From Diaphorobacter sp. HDW4A (GTDB taxonomy: Bacteria > Pseudomonadota > Gammaproteobacteria > Burkholderiales > Burkholderiaceae_C), in contig NZ_CP049910.1 in assembly GCF_011305995.1 (NCBI RefSeq), positions 3,162,001 through 3,226,000 of the forward strand: a stretch of DNA of 64,000 bases, read 5' to 3'. How positions within the stretch are numbered: position 1 is the stretch's first letter; every line of letters starts with the position of its first letter. A model generated the notes under the pieces. It made no database searches. It was given only the letters and a program-made list of their open reading frames with translations, and was not told the origin of the DNA. A program made the position numbers and the translations under genes. Positions 9,093-17,887 of this stretch are shown here, piece after piece.

Positions 9093-10641
9093 ACAGGCTC
9101 CAGGCTTGGGCGCGGATGTCGGCGAGCAGTCGCTGCAGATCCTTGTCGAGCGCGCGGTCCACTTCGACCAGCGCAATGCGTTCGGCGAGGTCGGCGATCC
9201 ACGCACGCATCTCTTCGCCAATCGGCACATCGGGCTGGATGCGCTCACGCAGCGGCACGGCCTGGCGCGCGGCAATCAGCATCGCGGCGATGACCTGCTC
9301 GGTGAGTTCGAGCACCCGCAGCGCATCGCGCGCAGCAATCGTGCCCATGCTCACCTTGTCCTGGTTGTGGCACTCGGTCGAGCGCGAGAAAACCGACGCG
9401 GGCATGGTCTGCTTGAGGGCCTCCGCCGTCCACGCCGATGCGCTGATCTGCAGCGCTTTCAAACCGTGGTTGATGGCCTGCGTGCGGCCCTGCGCGGCCG
9501 ACAGGTTGGACGGCAGGCCCTGGCTGTAGCGCGTGTCGACCAGCAGCGCGAGCTGGCGATCCAGCAGATCTGCCACGTTGGCAATCGTGTTCTTGAGCGT
9601 GTCCATGGCAAGCGCGACATGTCCGCCGTAGAAATGACCGCCGTGGAGCACGCGCTCCTGATCGGGTTCGATCAATGGGTTGTCGTTGGCCGAGTTGAGT
9701 TCGCCCTCGATCAGCTGGCGCAGAAACGGCAGCGCGTCTTCGAGCACGCCGATCACATGCGGCGCGCAGCGCAGCGAATAGCGGTCCTGCAGGCGGTGCG
9801 AATTGCGCAGCGGCGCCTCGGCCACCAGATCGCCGCGAATGCGTGCAGCCGCGCGCTGCTGGCCCGGATGCGGCTTGGCCGCGAACAGCGTCTCATCGAA
9901 GTGGTGCGCATTGCCCGCAATGCCGACCACGTTGGCGGCCGTGATGCGACACGCAAGGCGCCCTACATAGTCCGCGCGCTGCCACGCAAGGCAGGCCAGC
10001 GCGGTCATCACCGCCGTGCCGTTCATCAGCGCCAGACCCTCCTTGGGACGCAGCCGCAGCGGCGTCGCGCCGGTCTGTTCCAGCGCCTGCGCTGCGGGCA
10101 CGATCTGGCCGCGCCACATCACATCGCGCTCGCCACAGAGCACTGCCGCCACATACGACAGCGGCGTGAGATCGCCGCTCGCGCCCACCGAGCCTTCGGC
10201 AGGAATGCAGGGCAGGATGTCGTTCGTGATCAGATGCTCGAGCTGCTTGAGCAGCGCCCAGCTCACACCCGAGAGCCCGCGCGAGAGCGATGCGAGACGA
10301 CAGGCCAGCACGGCGCGCGTCTCCACATCGGTCAGAATGCGGCCCGCGCCGCAGCCGTGGTAGGCATAGAGATGGTGCGGCAAATCGGGGATCAGCTCGG
10401 GCGGAATCTCCACCGTGCAGGAGTCGCCGTAGCCAGTCGTCACGCCATAGACCACGCCGTCTTCGCTGAGCAGCCGGTCGAGAAAATCCGCGCCGCGCTG
10501 GATGCGCTCGCGAAACGCTGGATCGGGCGAGAGCTGCACCTTGGCTCGCTGATGTGCAATCGCCGTGATCTGCTCGATCTGCAGCGGACTGCCATCAAAA
10601 ATGATGAGCGCCGGAGTCGCGTTCTGTGTCATGCCTGTCAT
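9082..10641 (-). CDS. Aromatic amino-acid ammonia-lyase (HAL/PAL/TAL family)
   Basis: A 519-residue lyase. Ala154-Ser155-Gly156 in VGASGDLTPLSY is the triad that forms the MIO cofactor, and Tyr65 in YGVTTGYG is the catalytic tyrosine. ELNSANDNPLI and the GGHFYG loop are also conserved. Aryl polyene and flexirubin clusters often contain such an enzyme, which can make a cinnamate-type starter from phenylalanine or tyrosine. The substrate cannot be fixed from sequence: the pair that sets selectivity, just before the CGAG motif, is Tyr94-His95, unlike the Ser-His I expect in histidine lyases. No hut genes are nearby, so histidine use for catabolism is unlikely. Start ATG 10641 (or 10632), three bases after the upstream stop. 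Confidence 0.9.
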   Translation of the reverse strand: MTGMTQNATPALIIFDGSPLQIEQITAIAHQRAKVQLSPDPAFRERIQRGADFLDRLLSEDGVVYGVTTGYGDSCTVEIPPELIPDLPHHLYAYHGCGAGRILTDVETRAVLACRLASLSRGLSGVSWALLKQLEHLITNDILPCIPAEGSVGASGDLTPLSYVAAVLCGERDVMWRGQIVPAAQALEQTGATPLRLRPKEGLALMNGTAVMTALACLAWQRADYVGRLACRITAANVVGIAGNAHHFDETLFAAKPHPGQQRAAARIRGDLVAEAPLRNSHRLQDRYSLRCAPHVIGVLEDALPFLRQLIEGELNSANDNPLIEPDQERVLHGGHFYGGHVALAMDTLKNTIANVADLLDRQLALLVDTRYSQGLPSNLSAAQGRTQAINHGLKALQISASAWTAEALKQTMPASVFSRSTECHNQDKVSMGTIAARDALRVLELTEQVIAAMLIAARQAVPLRERIQPDVPIGEEMRAWIADLAERIALVEVDRALDKDLQRLLADIRAQAWSLYVD

Positions 10642-10644
10642 CTT

Positions 10645-11670
10645 CTATCGTTGTGCGGGAGCGTCAGCAGCCTTGTCGTCGGCCCGCTCCGCCTGCGCCC
10701 AGAAAGGGAAAAAATTGAACCAGTCGAACGGTGCCTTCGCAAGGCGTTCCTCGACCGCGCTGGCGTATATGCCCGCGTATTGAGCCATCGCCTGCTCGCG
10801 CCGTCCGCGCGGCAGCTCGACCTGCGCGGCCAGCTCGGCGATGCGCAGCGCGTAGCCATCGCCATTTCCATTAGCCGTGTGCGTGCAGGTCATGAGAAAC
10901 AGCGGGCACTTGAGCAGCGCGGCGATCACATAGGGGCCGCTCGGAAACGCCGCCTCGTGGCCCAGAAACTGAGCCGATGTGGTCTTGCTCTTTTGCACCG
11001 GCACGCGGTCACCCGCAATCGCAATGAACTCGCCCTGTGCCACGCGCTCGGACAGCATCATCGCAGTCGCCGCATTGAACTCGGTCACCTGCAGAAAGCA
11101 CACCTTGCTCTCGGGCGCCAAGCGGCGCAGCACGCGGTTGAACTGCTCGGCATGCTTGGTGTGAACCAGCACGTTCAGGCGCAGTCCCTTGCGCTGCTCG
11201 GCCAGCACCTGGCATAGCTCAATGCAGCCCATGTGCGCGGTGACGAACACGCCTCCCTGCTCGCGCGCGATAAGCGCGAGAATCGCCTCATGGCCCATGA
11301 AGTCCACACGCGACGCAGGATAGCTGCCCGAAATCGCCAGCATCTTGTCGAGGATGACCTGCGCGAACATGCGGAAGTGCTGCAGGCTCTGCCGCCAGCC
11401 CGGCGTAGATTTCCACAAGCCATGCGCCTGCTGCATGCGCTGCAAATACTCGAGCGACGAGCGCCGCGCAATCGGCTTGCTGAGCCAGTAATAGGTGACC
11501 ACCGGATAAAGGCACAGCAGAAACGGCCAGCGCCCCAGCACCCGGTGCACATGAAACAGCAGCCACATGCCCGCCACGAACGTGCTCTCGCCGATCTGCG
11601 CCCAGTGCGTGGTGGCAGCAGATTCGTTGGCGGATGAACGATCGTTCGCGCCGTGCATCGATGAACTCAT
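10645..11670 (-). CDS. LpxL/HtrB-like lipid acyltransferase
   Basis: A 341-residue acyltransferase of the lauroyl/myristoyl transferase family. TAHMGCIELC gives the H(X4)E catalytic motif (His146, Glu151). A hydrophobic segment around residues 33-64 should anchor it in the inner membrane. In aryl polyene clusters this enzyme is thought to attach the polyene acyl chain to a sugar or lipid acceptor. The start ATG at 11670 overlaps the glycosyltransferase stop as ATGA. In some related clusters the glycosyltransferase and the acyltransferase appear as one protein (ApeJ); here they are two coupled genes. Confidence 0.88.
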   Translation of the reverse strand: MSSSMHGANDRSSANESAATTHWAQIGESTFVAGMWLLFHVHRVLGRWPFLLCLYPVVTYYWLSKPIARRSSLEYLQRMQQAHGLWKSTPGWRQSLQHFRMFAQVILDKMLAISGSYPASRVDFMGHEAILALIAREQGGVFVTAHMGCIELCQVLAEQRKGLRLNVLVHTKHAEQFNRVLRRLAPESKVCFLQVTEFNAATAMMLSERVAQGEFIAIAGDRVPVQKSKTTSAQFLGHEAAFPSGPYVIAALLKCPLFLMTCTHTANGNGDGYALRIAELAAQVELPRGRREQAMAQYAGIYASAVEERLAKAPFDWFNFFPFWAQAERADDKAADAPAQR

Positions 11671-12434
11671 GTGAGCGCCCCGCTGCGCCGCCGTCCGGTG
11701 AGCTTTCGCGCCAGCAGCACGGGGCTGCGCAGCAGCATGCCCGCGAACAGGCGCGCGTGCATTTTGGAGATCAGCACGTTGTCGCGCAGCACGCGGAAAT
11801 GCGAGAGCCCGTCCTGCGGATAGGTCACGCGCGTGAGCTGGTTCACGAACGGCACGCCATGCCAGTGCATGCGCACGAGGATCTCCGGATCGAACTCCAT
11901 GCGCTTGCCGATGCAGGCGCTGTCCACGGCGCGCAGCGCGTCCGCGAGCGGGTAGACGCGAAAGCCGCACATTGAGTCGCGGATGTCGAGCGACAGCGTG
12001 TTGATCCACACCCAGATGTGGGTTGCATAACGGCCATAGAGCCGCGCCTTGGGCACGCTCTCGTCGTAGATCGGTGCGCCGCAAATCATGGCATCGGGAT
12101 GCTGGCGCGAGGACTCGGCGAAGGCCGCAATGTCACCGGTCGCATGCTGTCCGTCGGCGTCGATCTGCACCACGTGCGTAAAGCCGCGTTGCTGAGCATG
12201 GCGCATGCCCGCGATCATCGCGCCGCCCTTGCCCTCATTGACGGCCAGGCGCAGCAGTTCGACGCGCGGTGCGTATTTCACAGCCAGTTCGTCGAGCACG
12301 CGCGCGCAGTTCGCGTCGGAGCCGTCATCGACCATGATGCAGTCGAGGCCCGCCGCCAGCACGCCGCGCAGCATGGCGTCCATGGTGTCCGGGTGGTTGT
12401 AGACGGGAATGATGGTGACGATGGAATGCGCCAT
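11667..12434 (-). CDS. Family 2 glycosyltransferase
   Basis: A 255-residue GT-A fold glycosyltransferase. TIIPVYNHPDT at the N terminus, VDDGSDANC for nucleotide-sugar binding, and the DxD-like IDADGQH with Asp92 and Asp94 are visible. The length covers just the catalytic domain plus a short tail, with no clear transmembrane helix. It probably makes a sugar or lipid-sugar acceptor for the polyene. It starts three bases after the ligase gene stop and is coupled to the acyltransferase gene. The acceptor and sugar cannot be read from sequence. Confidence 0.88.
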   Translation of the reverse strand: MAHSIVTIIPVYNHPDTMDAMLRGVLAAGLDCIMVDDGSDANCARVLDELAVKYAPRVELLRLAVNEGKGGAMIAGMRHAQQRGFTHVVQIDADGQHATGDIAAFAESSRQHPDAMICGAPIYDESVPKARLYGRYATHIWVWINTLSLDIRDSMCGFRVYPLADALRAVDSACIGKRMEFDPEILVRMHWHGVPFVNQLTRVTYPQDGLSHFRVLRDNVLISKMHARLFAGMLLRSPVLLARKLTGRRRSGALT

Positions 12435-12437
12435 GGT

Positions 12438-14141
12438 TCATGCACCTTTGAGCAGACGACCGCTGGCATGTGCGCCGCGGCGGGAGGTGAATGCAAACTG
12501 GATCGCATCCTTTTCGGGAATCCGCTTGAGCTGCACCTCGACGGTGTCGCCCGGCAGAATCGGTTGCTGGAACTTCACAACCTCGGCACGCGCATAGACC
12601 CCCGGAATGTCGAACGCCTGCCGCGCGAGCGTCACCGCCCAGTGCAGCTGCGCGACACCCGGAATCAGCTTGGCCTGCGGGAAGTGCCCGTCGAGCACAC
12701 GCAGCTCGGGCACCACCTTCAGTTGCACATGGGCCTCCAGCTCGCTGCGGCTCACCCATTGCGGCGGCGGCATCAACGGATCGAACAGGGCCAGCAGGCT
12801 TTGCTGCGTGATCTTGCTCTGTTCGTTCATCGGCATGCGCACCACGTAGCGCCAGTTGCGCGGCAGCGCCACGCGCTCGACGACATCGGCCAGCCAGTCA
12901 CGCAGAGCATGGCCCATGGCCTGGCGGCCGCGCGCAAACAGCGCCTGCCAACCGGCCTCGCTCAACTCCAGCACCATGCCCACGCGGGTAGGCAGGTTCG
13001 CACGCTCGATGAGCACGGCGCGTGCGAGCTTCACATGTTCGTGGGCCTGCAGGCGCTGCTCCATCGCGGTGAGTGAGACTCGCTTTTCCGCGATTTTCAC
13101 GATGCGGTCGGCGCGGCCTAGCAACACAAAGCTCGCCCCGCCGTTCAGCGGCTCGGCGCGGTCCGCCGTTTCCCACCAGCTTGCAGGATCGTCGAGATGA
13201 CCGGAGCGCACCGCGAGCAGCCCGCCGTCGTTCAAACGCACTTCAATGCCCGGCAGTGTCTGCCAGACATCGCCATGCTCCGCCCGCCTGCGCCATGCGA
13301 TACCGCCGGTCTCAGAACTGCCGAAGACCTCGGTCGGTGAGCACCCAAGCGTGGCGAGCGCGAGTTCAGCGCCCTGTACCGCGAGTGGTCCGCCCGACGA
13401 GAAAACCGCCTTGAGCCGCGTGCGCGCATCGCCCCAGGGCAGATGCTCTGGCAGTCGGCTCAGCATGGCCGGGCTAGAGATCAGCACGCTGCTCCCGGCC
13501 TCTGCAAGCTGCTGCAACACATCTTCGGGATAGCGCGCAAAGCGCGTTCCGATCCCGCGCCCCGCCGACAGCGGCCAGAGCACTCGAAACAACAGTCCAT
13601 AGATATGCTGATGCGACACGGTGGCAAGCACCTGCAGCGCATCCACATCCAGCGCGCCGCCGAATGCCGCCTGCAGGTTGTGCACCTCGGCATCGAGCTG
13701 CACGACCTTCTTGACGATACGCTCAGGCCTGCCGGTCGACCCGGAGGTGAACAGAACGAGACGCGCCGTCTGCATGTCGAAGGGCTGCAACGCGCTTTCT
13801 TCACGCGGCTCCAAAGCTTCGAGCGCACCCGGCAACAGCCCCGCCGTGGCGCTCACCGTGGGCAGGAGTTGCGCCAGCGTCGAGGGCTGTACGTCGCTGA
13901 GCAACACCGGCGTCTTGCCCGCATGCCACGCGCCCCAGAGCGCTGCGGAAAACGCCAACGTGTCCTCAAAATAAAAGCCCACCTCGTCGCCCGCCACGCG
14001 CGCAAACGCTGCCTGCCAGCCGCGCACCATGCGCAGCCAGTCCGCATGCGTGATGACGCCGCCATCCACGGTCGCGACCGGATGCCTGTCCGCACCTGTC
14101 GCAACCAACGCCACGTCAGCCAGTGCCACGCTCTGCTTCAA
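12438..14141 (-). CDS. apeH: Adenylation (acyl-ACP ligase) and ApeI-like dehydratase fusion
   Basis: A 567-residue two-domain protein. Residues 1 to about 445 form an AMP-dependent ligase with the core motif FTSGSTGRPERIVKK (about 131-145); it should activate the aryl acid starter and load it on an ACP. Residues about 455-567 form a hot-dog domain with the motif FPQAKLIPGVAQLHW, matching ApeI, the dehydratase partner of ApeP. In some described clusters these are separate proteins. The start is TTG at 14141: no ATG fits the frame, and AAGGA lies eight bases upstream of the TTG. Loading of a 4-hydroxybenzoate or cinnamate-type starter is inferred from the cluster. Confidence 0.88.
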   Translation of the reverse strand: MKQSVALADVALVATGADRHPVATVDGGVITHADWLRMVRGWQAAFARVAGDEVGFYFEDTLAFSAALWGAWHAGKTPVLLSDVQPSTLAQLLPTVSATAGLLPGALEALEPREESALQPFDMQTARLVLFTSGSTGRPERIVKKVVQLDAEVHNLQAAFGGALDVDALQVLATVSHQHIYGLLFRVLWPLSAGRGIGTRFARYPEDVLQQLAEAGSSVLISSPAMLSRLPEHLPWGDARTRLKAVFSSGGPLAVQGAELALATLGCSPTEVFGSSETGGIAWRRRAEHGDVWQTLPGIEVRLNDGGLLAVRSGHLDDPASWWETADRAEPLNGGASFVLLGRADRIVKIAEKRVSLTAMEQRLQAHEHVKLARAVLIERANLPTRVGMVLELSEAGWQALFARGRQAMGHALRDWLADVVERVALPRNWRYVVRMPMNEQSKITQQSLLALFDPLMPPPQWVSRSELEAHVQLKVVPELRVLDGHFPQAKLIPGVAQLHWAVTLARQAFDIPGVYARAEVVKFQQPILPGDTVEVQLKRIPEKDAIQFAFTSRRGAHASGRLLKGA

Positions 14142-14173
14142 CTTGTCATTCCTTGTCTGTTGGATTCATTCGA

Positions 14174-14728
14174 TCAGTGGGCGGACGCGCCGCTGCGGCG
14201 CACCTGCTGGCGCACCAGCCATTCCACGCCCATCAGGCAGCCCATGAGCACATAGGCAATCAGCCCGTTGTAGAGCGCCCAGACGGCATCGCTGCCATAC
14301 AGTGCGGTGATGGCCGCAGCCGTGCCGTTGAGCACGAAGAAGCCGCACCACACCTTGGTCACCTTGCGCGTGTAAGCCACGCCGGAGGGCGGCAGATCGG
14401 GCTCGTGCAGGCGCGCGAGGCGCTCGACGACCGAGGGCGGATGGAACAGGCTGTAGCCGAACACCGCCAGCATGACGACGTTGACCCACACCGGGTAGAG
14501 CTTGACCATCAGCGCATCCTGACTGAGCCACGCGGCCACGCCAAGAATCGCTGCACCGCCCGCCACCAGCCACCAGAACCGCTGGCGCACCGCCAACGCG
14601 CGCGCCACGGCCAGCCCCGTCAGCAACAGGGCGAGCCACTGCGGCGGTATCCGTCCGATCGCGGCATACACCACGAGCGGATAGAGCACCGTCAACACGA
14701 TCAGGGCCCATTTCACCCAGTTGCGCAT
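14174..14728 (-). CDS. COG4648-type integral membrane protein (ApeG-like)
   Basis: A 184-residue membrane protein with about five or six hydrophobic helices, starting NWVKWALIVLTVLYPLVVYA. It is a regular member of aryl polyene clusters directly after the two ACP genes. No catalytic motif is visible and its function is unknown; assembly of the pigment machinery at the membrane is one guess. It lies 28 bp downstream of the ACP gene and 32 bp upstream of the ligase gene. Confidence 0.8.
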   Translation of the reverse strand: MRNWVKWALIVLTVLYPLVVYAAIGRIPPQWLALLLTGLAVARALAVRQRFWWLVAGGAAILGVAAWLSQDALMVKLYPVWVNVVMLAVFGYSLFHPPSVVERLARLHEPDLPPSGVAYTRKVTKVWCGFFVLNGTAAAITALYGSDAVWALYNGLIAYVLMGCLMGVEWLVRQQVRRSGASAH

Positions 14729-14756
14729 GCCAAGGCCTTCCTGCGTTCGCGGTCGA

Positions 14757-15017
14757 TCAGGCGGCTTGCTGGTCTTCGTTCACCAGCTTGTGCAGCGCAT
14801 CGACCACGTCCTGCACGGTGCGCACGGTCTTGAACGCTTCCGCGTTCAGGCGCTTACCGACCAGCGGCTTGAGTTGCACGATCAGATCCACCGCATCAAT
14901 GCTGTCGATGTCCAGATCGTCGTAGAGCTTCGCCTCGGGCGTGACGCGAGCGGCTTCGATGCTGAAGTTCTCGTCCAGGATGCGGACGATGTGCTCAAAG
15001 ATTTCCTGCTTGTTCAT
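14757..15017 (-). CDS. apeF: Acyl carrier protein (ApeF-like)
   Basis: An 86-residue ACP. The phosphopantetheine site is Ser39 in DDLDIDSIDAVDL. The tail is acidic and Ala-rich. The frame stays open four codons upstream to a TTG, but the ATG at 15017 is the better start. It is the second of two ACP genes in tandem; aryl polyene systems use two distinct ACPs during starter loading and elongation. Confidence 0.92.
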   Translation of the reverse strand: MNKQEIFEHIVRILDENFSIEAARVTPEAKLYDDLDIDSIDAVDLIVQLKPLVGKRLNAEAFKTVRTVQDVVDALHKLVNEDQQAA

Positions 15018-15072
15018 GGCCGTATCCAATGAGAAAAGAGAGAGTATTGGGGACGCGATGTGCCGTGTCGGC

Positions 15073-15333
15073 TCACTGCGCCCGATGGCCGGCGACGAAG
15101 GCCACCAGCGCGTTGACGCTGCTGAAGTGCTGGCGCGTCTGCTCGGAATCGGCGGACATGCTCACGCCGTATTTCTTCTGCAGCGCGAGGCCCAGCTCAA
15201 GCGCGTCGATGGAGTCCAGCCCCAGACCGTTCACAAACAGTGGCTGGGTAGAGTCGATGTCCTGCGGAGCGATATCCTCGAGCGCGAGCGACGAGATGAT
15301 GAGCTCCTTGATTTCCTGTTCAAGCTGAAGCAC
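15073..15333 (-). CDS. apeE: Acyl carrier protein (ApeE-like)
   Basis: An 86-residue ACP with Ser41 in NGLGLDSIDALEL as the phosphopantetheine attachment site. The start is a GTG at 15333, seven bases after an AGAGGA ribosome-binding site and 14 bp inside the acyltransferase gene; a longer reading from 15399 would add 22 residues that do not belong to an ACP. The site loop (GLGLDSID) differs from that of the second ACP (DLDIDSID), in keeping with separate duties. Confidence 0.9.
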   Translation of the reverse strand: MLQLEQEIKELIISSLALEDIAPQDIDSTQPLFVNGLGLDSIDALELGLALQKKYGVSMSADSEQTRQHFSSVNALVAFVAGHRAQ

Positions 15334-16096
15334 GTGAAGGTCCTCTGAAAAGATGGTCGGACAGGTAGTCCGTGACTTGTCGCGCGGCCAGCGACTCATT
15401 GCCTGCGGCCACGCAGAATTCTTCGATGTCGATGTCCTCGCGGACCTCGAAAATGAAATGCGGTTTGCGCGCGGGCACCTTCCACCATGGGCGGCCCTTG
15501 GGCAGCATCGGCAGACTGGTGTGGATGTGCACCGGCGTGATGTTCACCCGCCCCTTGACCGCCACATGCGCGGCGCCGCGCTGTAGCTTCACGTCACCCA
15601 CCAGCGGCGTGCGCGTGCCCTCGGGAAAGATGATGAGGTTGTTGCCCTCGGCAAGCGAGCGGTTGCAGTCTTCCACCAACTGCGCGCCGCCGCTGTTGCA
15701 GATGAAACCCGCCGCGTGGATCGGCCCGCGCGTGAACGGGTTTCTGAGCAGCGACTCCTTGACGATGCAGTCGGCGCTCGGAATGAACGAGACCAGAAAC
15801 ACCACGTCGATCAGCGACGGATGGTTGGCCAGAATCAGCAGACCCTTGCGATCAAGACGCTCGAGATGGCGCACCTCGTAGGAGATCACGCCAACGAAAT
15901 TCATCAGACCCACGAAGAAGCGGAAGCTGTGGTGGATCACCGCCTGCGCCGCACGCTTGCGGCGTTCGGCATCGCGGGTGAACAACAACAGAAGCGGATA
16001 AACGACCAGCCGAATGAACAGCCCACCGAGGCCGAACATGGCAAAGCAAAAGCCGGTGGCGACAACACGCCAACAGCGGTTCAGACGCTCAAGCAT
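15320..16096 (-). CDS. 1-acyl-glycerol-3-phosphate acyltransferase-like protein (ApeD-like)
   Basis: A 258-residue PlsC-type acyltransferase. The catalytic H(X4)D motif is NHPSLIDVV with His92 and Asp97; the acceptor-binding FPEGTRTPL lies about 70 residues further on. A hydrophobic N-terminal segment should hold it at the membrane. The start ATG at 16096 overlaps the end of the ketosynthase-like gene by 8 bp; a longer reading of the frame runs antisense-like into that gene and is rejected. It probably supplies the lipid acceptor of the pigment. Confidence 0.88.
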   Translation of the reverse strand: MLERLNRCWRVVATGFCFAMFGLGGLFIRLVVYPLLLLFTRDAERRKRAAQAVIHHSFRFFVGLMNFVGVISYEVRHLERLDRKGLLILANHPSLIDVVFLVSFIPSADCIVKESLLRNPFTRGPIHAAGFICNSGGAQLVEDCNRSLAEGNNLIIFPEGTRTPLVGDVKLQRGAAHVAVKGRVNITPVHIHTSLPMLPKGRPWWKVPARKPHFIFEVREDIDIEEFCVAAGNESLAARQVTDYLSDHLFRGPSRASA

Positions 16097-16853
16097 GCAG
16101 CCGCTCCCACAGCCAAGCGCCGCCCTCACATCGCTCGCGCGACATGCTCGGCTGATCGGCAGCCAGAAGAAACTGCAGCACGCGCAGGCCATGCGGCAGC
16201 ACCGGAGCATCTGACGCATCGAAACCTGCGGGCGCATCGGCGATGGCCGACAACGCAAAACCAGGCAATGTATCGGACTTCTGCGTCAGTAGCGCTGCCC
16301 ACGCAAACTCGGCAAGTGGCGATTCTGTGAAGCTCGCATATTCGCCGGGCAAAGGCTCGTCATAGCAGACCAACAACACATCAGAAGCGCCATCGCCCAA
16401 CAGCCCCAGCGCTTCGACTACGCCCGCCTCGGGCACGCAGCCTGAAGACGCCACGCAGATCGCATTGGCAGCCATGCCGCGCAAAATGGAATGCTGCGCG
16501 CCCACACCGTTGTGCACCGAGAGACCAAAAGCGGTAGGAGACAGCGGCTCGCCAACCACCTGAGAACGCAGCAGCGCGAGCGACTTTTCGGCATCGCCAT
16601 AACGGGATGCCCAAACCACAGGCAGATCCGTCAGCTGTTCCCGCTGCAGCACGTCATCGGCCACCAGCACAGCCATCTTGGCCAGACGGCCCAGGCGACG
16701 GCGCGCCATGGCTGGAACATGGGAGAGATCCAGCACCAACTCCCCGGAAGATACAGAAGGGGACGGCGACGCAGCCCAACGCTGCCACTCGGCGTGCTCG
16801 CGCAATCCGCAGGCCACAGCAGCGCTAGCCCGAATGGAAAACTCGACTCTCAC
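16089..16853 (-). CDS. apeC: Ketosynthase-like chain length factor (ApeC-like)
   Basis: A 254-residue protein of the short ketoacyl-synthase-like group found first in aryl polyene operons. It retains a thiolase-type core (SVHNGVGAQHSILRGM, then a DVLLVCYDEPLPGEY segment) but has no Cys in the normal nucleophile position and is much shorter than a true ketosynthase. In studied systems ApeC forms a heterodimer with ApeO and acts like a chain length factor. The start is GTG at 16853 with GGAG five bases upstream. As the first gene it should carry the operon promoter upstream, in the 16854-17404 region. Confidence 0.85.
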   Translation of the reverse strand: MRVEFSIRASAAVACGLREHAEWQRWAASPSPSVSSGELVLDLSHVPAMARRRLGRLAKMAVLVADDVLQREQLTDLPVVWASRYGDAEKSLALLRSQVVGEPLSPTAFGLSVHNGVGAQHSILRGMAANAICVASSGCVPEAGVVEALGLLGDGASDVLLVCYDEPLPGEYASFTESPLAEFAWAALLTQKSDTLPGFALSAIADAPAGFDASDAPVLPHGLRVLQFLLAADQPSMSRERCEGGAWLWERLHA

Positions 16854-17404
16854 ACCAACTCCACCATCATCTGTTAGATCTTTGTTTTATGCACTATAGG
16901 CATCGCGTGCATCCAGTCACTTCAAGCTTGCAGCCCGACCCCACGCAACGCCACAAGCCAGCACACACTTCGTGTGCAAGCCTCGCCATGCGTTTTTTGC
17001 GCACTGCCACCAGTCGACTATCCAAAAGCAACCGCGATTATGCACGGCTATTCAGTTAGAAAGCCCGGACAGGAAGCCCCCTCTTAAGGCTTCAAATTGT
17101 ACTTTATGAAACAAGATTCAAACCCATTCATCCAACACAATCAAATTCTGTTGCCTCCACCCAATAAATCCCATCATATCAATGACTTATGGATTATTAA
17201 AAATCCCTGGATTCTGGATTTCACGAAGCTTACAGGTCAGCAGAAAATGTGAATTTGCATGAATAACATCCCGGTATTTACCCGATATGCCATTGTCGAT
17301 CCACGGTCGGAAATAAATCAGCCCGAAGCAACGTGCAAACGTCGCTTCGGGCATACATTGAATTTCGGGGCCGGCATGGGCGACTCGCCGATGCCATTCA
17401 CCCA
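16854..17404. other. AT-richer intergenic region upstream of the APE operon
   Basis: This 550-bp stretch separates the 5' end of the aryl polyene operon from the 3' end of the VOC gene, both on the minus strand. It is clearly richer in A and T than its neighbours. It must contain the pigment operon promoter, but I see no convincing -35/-10 pair. A short inverted repeat (GCACAC/GTGTGC, 5-base loop) lies near 16963-16979. Small open frames here, such as minus 17187-17465, have no protein-like features and overlap the VOC gene. Confidence 0.5.
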
Positions 17405-17818
17405 TCAGTGCTCGTACACCTGTTCCCAACTCACGAAACCCTTGACCTCTATTGGATTGCCGCATGGGTCACGGAAGAACATTGTCCACTGCTCACCCGG
17501 CTCACCCTCGAATCGCACCTGCGGCTCCAGCACGAACTGCGTGTTCGCCGCCTTCAGGCGTTCGGCCAACTTCAGCCAGTCGGGCTTGAGCAGCACCAAC
17601 CCCAGATGCGGCATCGGCACCATGTGAGCGCCGACGCGCCCGGTGTTCGTCACCGCAAACGGCTCCCCCAGATGCAGCGAGATCTGGTGACCGAAGAAGT
17701 TGAAATCCACCCAAGTGTCCGTGCTGCGCCCCTCAGCGCAACCCAGCACATCGCGGTAGAACTTGCGAGCCTCTTCGAGGTCGGTGACGTGATAGGCCAA
17801 GTGAAAAAGACTTTGCAT
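17405..17818 (-). CDS. VOC (glyoxalase/dioxygenase) family protein
   Basis: A 137-residue vicinal-oxygen-chelate protein. It begins with FHLAYHVTDLEEARKFYRDV, where the first His is a usual metal ligand, and ends with FFRDPCGNPIEVKGF, where the Glu of NPIE is the last ligand. Such single-module proteins include dioxygenase-like and glyoxalase-like enzymes. It is the last gene of the catabolic operon, 69 bp after the binding-protein gene. The substrate is unknown. Confidence 0.88.
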   Translation of the reverse strand: MQSLFHLAYHVTDLEEARKFYRDVLGCAEGRSTDTWVDFNFFGHQISLHLGEPFAVTNTGRVGAHMVPMPHLGLVLLKPDWLKLAERLKAANTQFVLEPQVRFEGEPGEQWTMFFRDPCGNPIEVKGFVSWEQVYEH

Positions 17819-17887
17819 AGTGCGGGCAAAGATACCACCGAAACCGGGGAGTTCGGAGAATGAAATCGCCAGAAGCCAAGCAGGAGA

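Noticed and set aside
9034..11217. 727-codon plus-strand open frame
   Set aside because: It runs antisense across the ammonia-lyase and acyltransferase genes and is a shadow by composition.
17187..17465. 92-codon minus-strand open frame overlapping the VOC gene
   Set aside because: No recognisable features, no ribosome-binding site, and it overlaps a well-supported gene.
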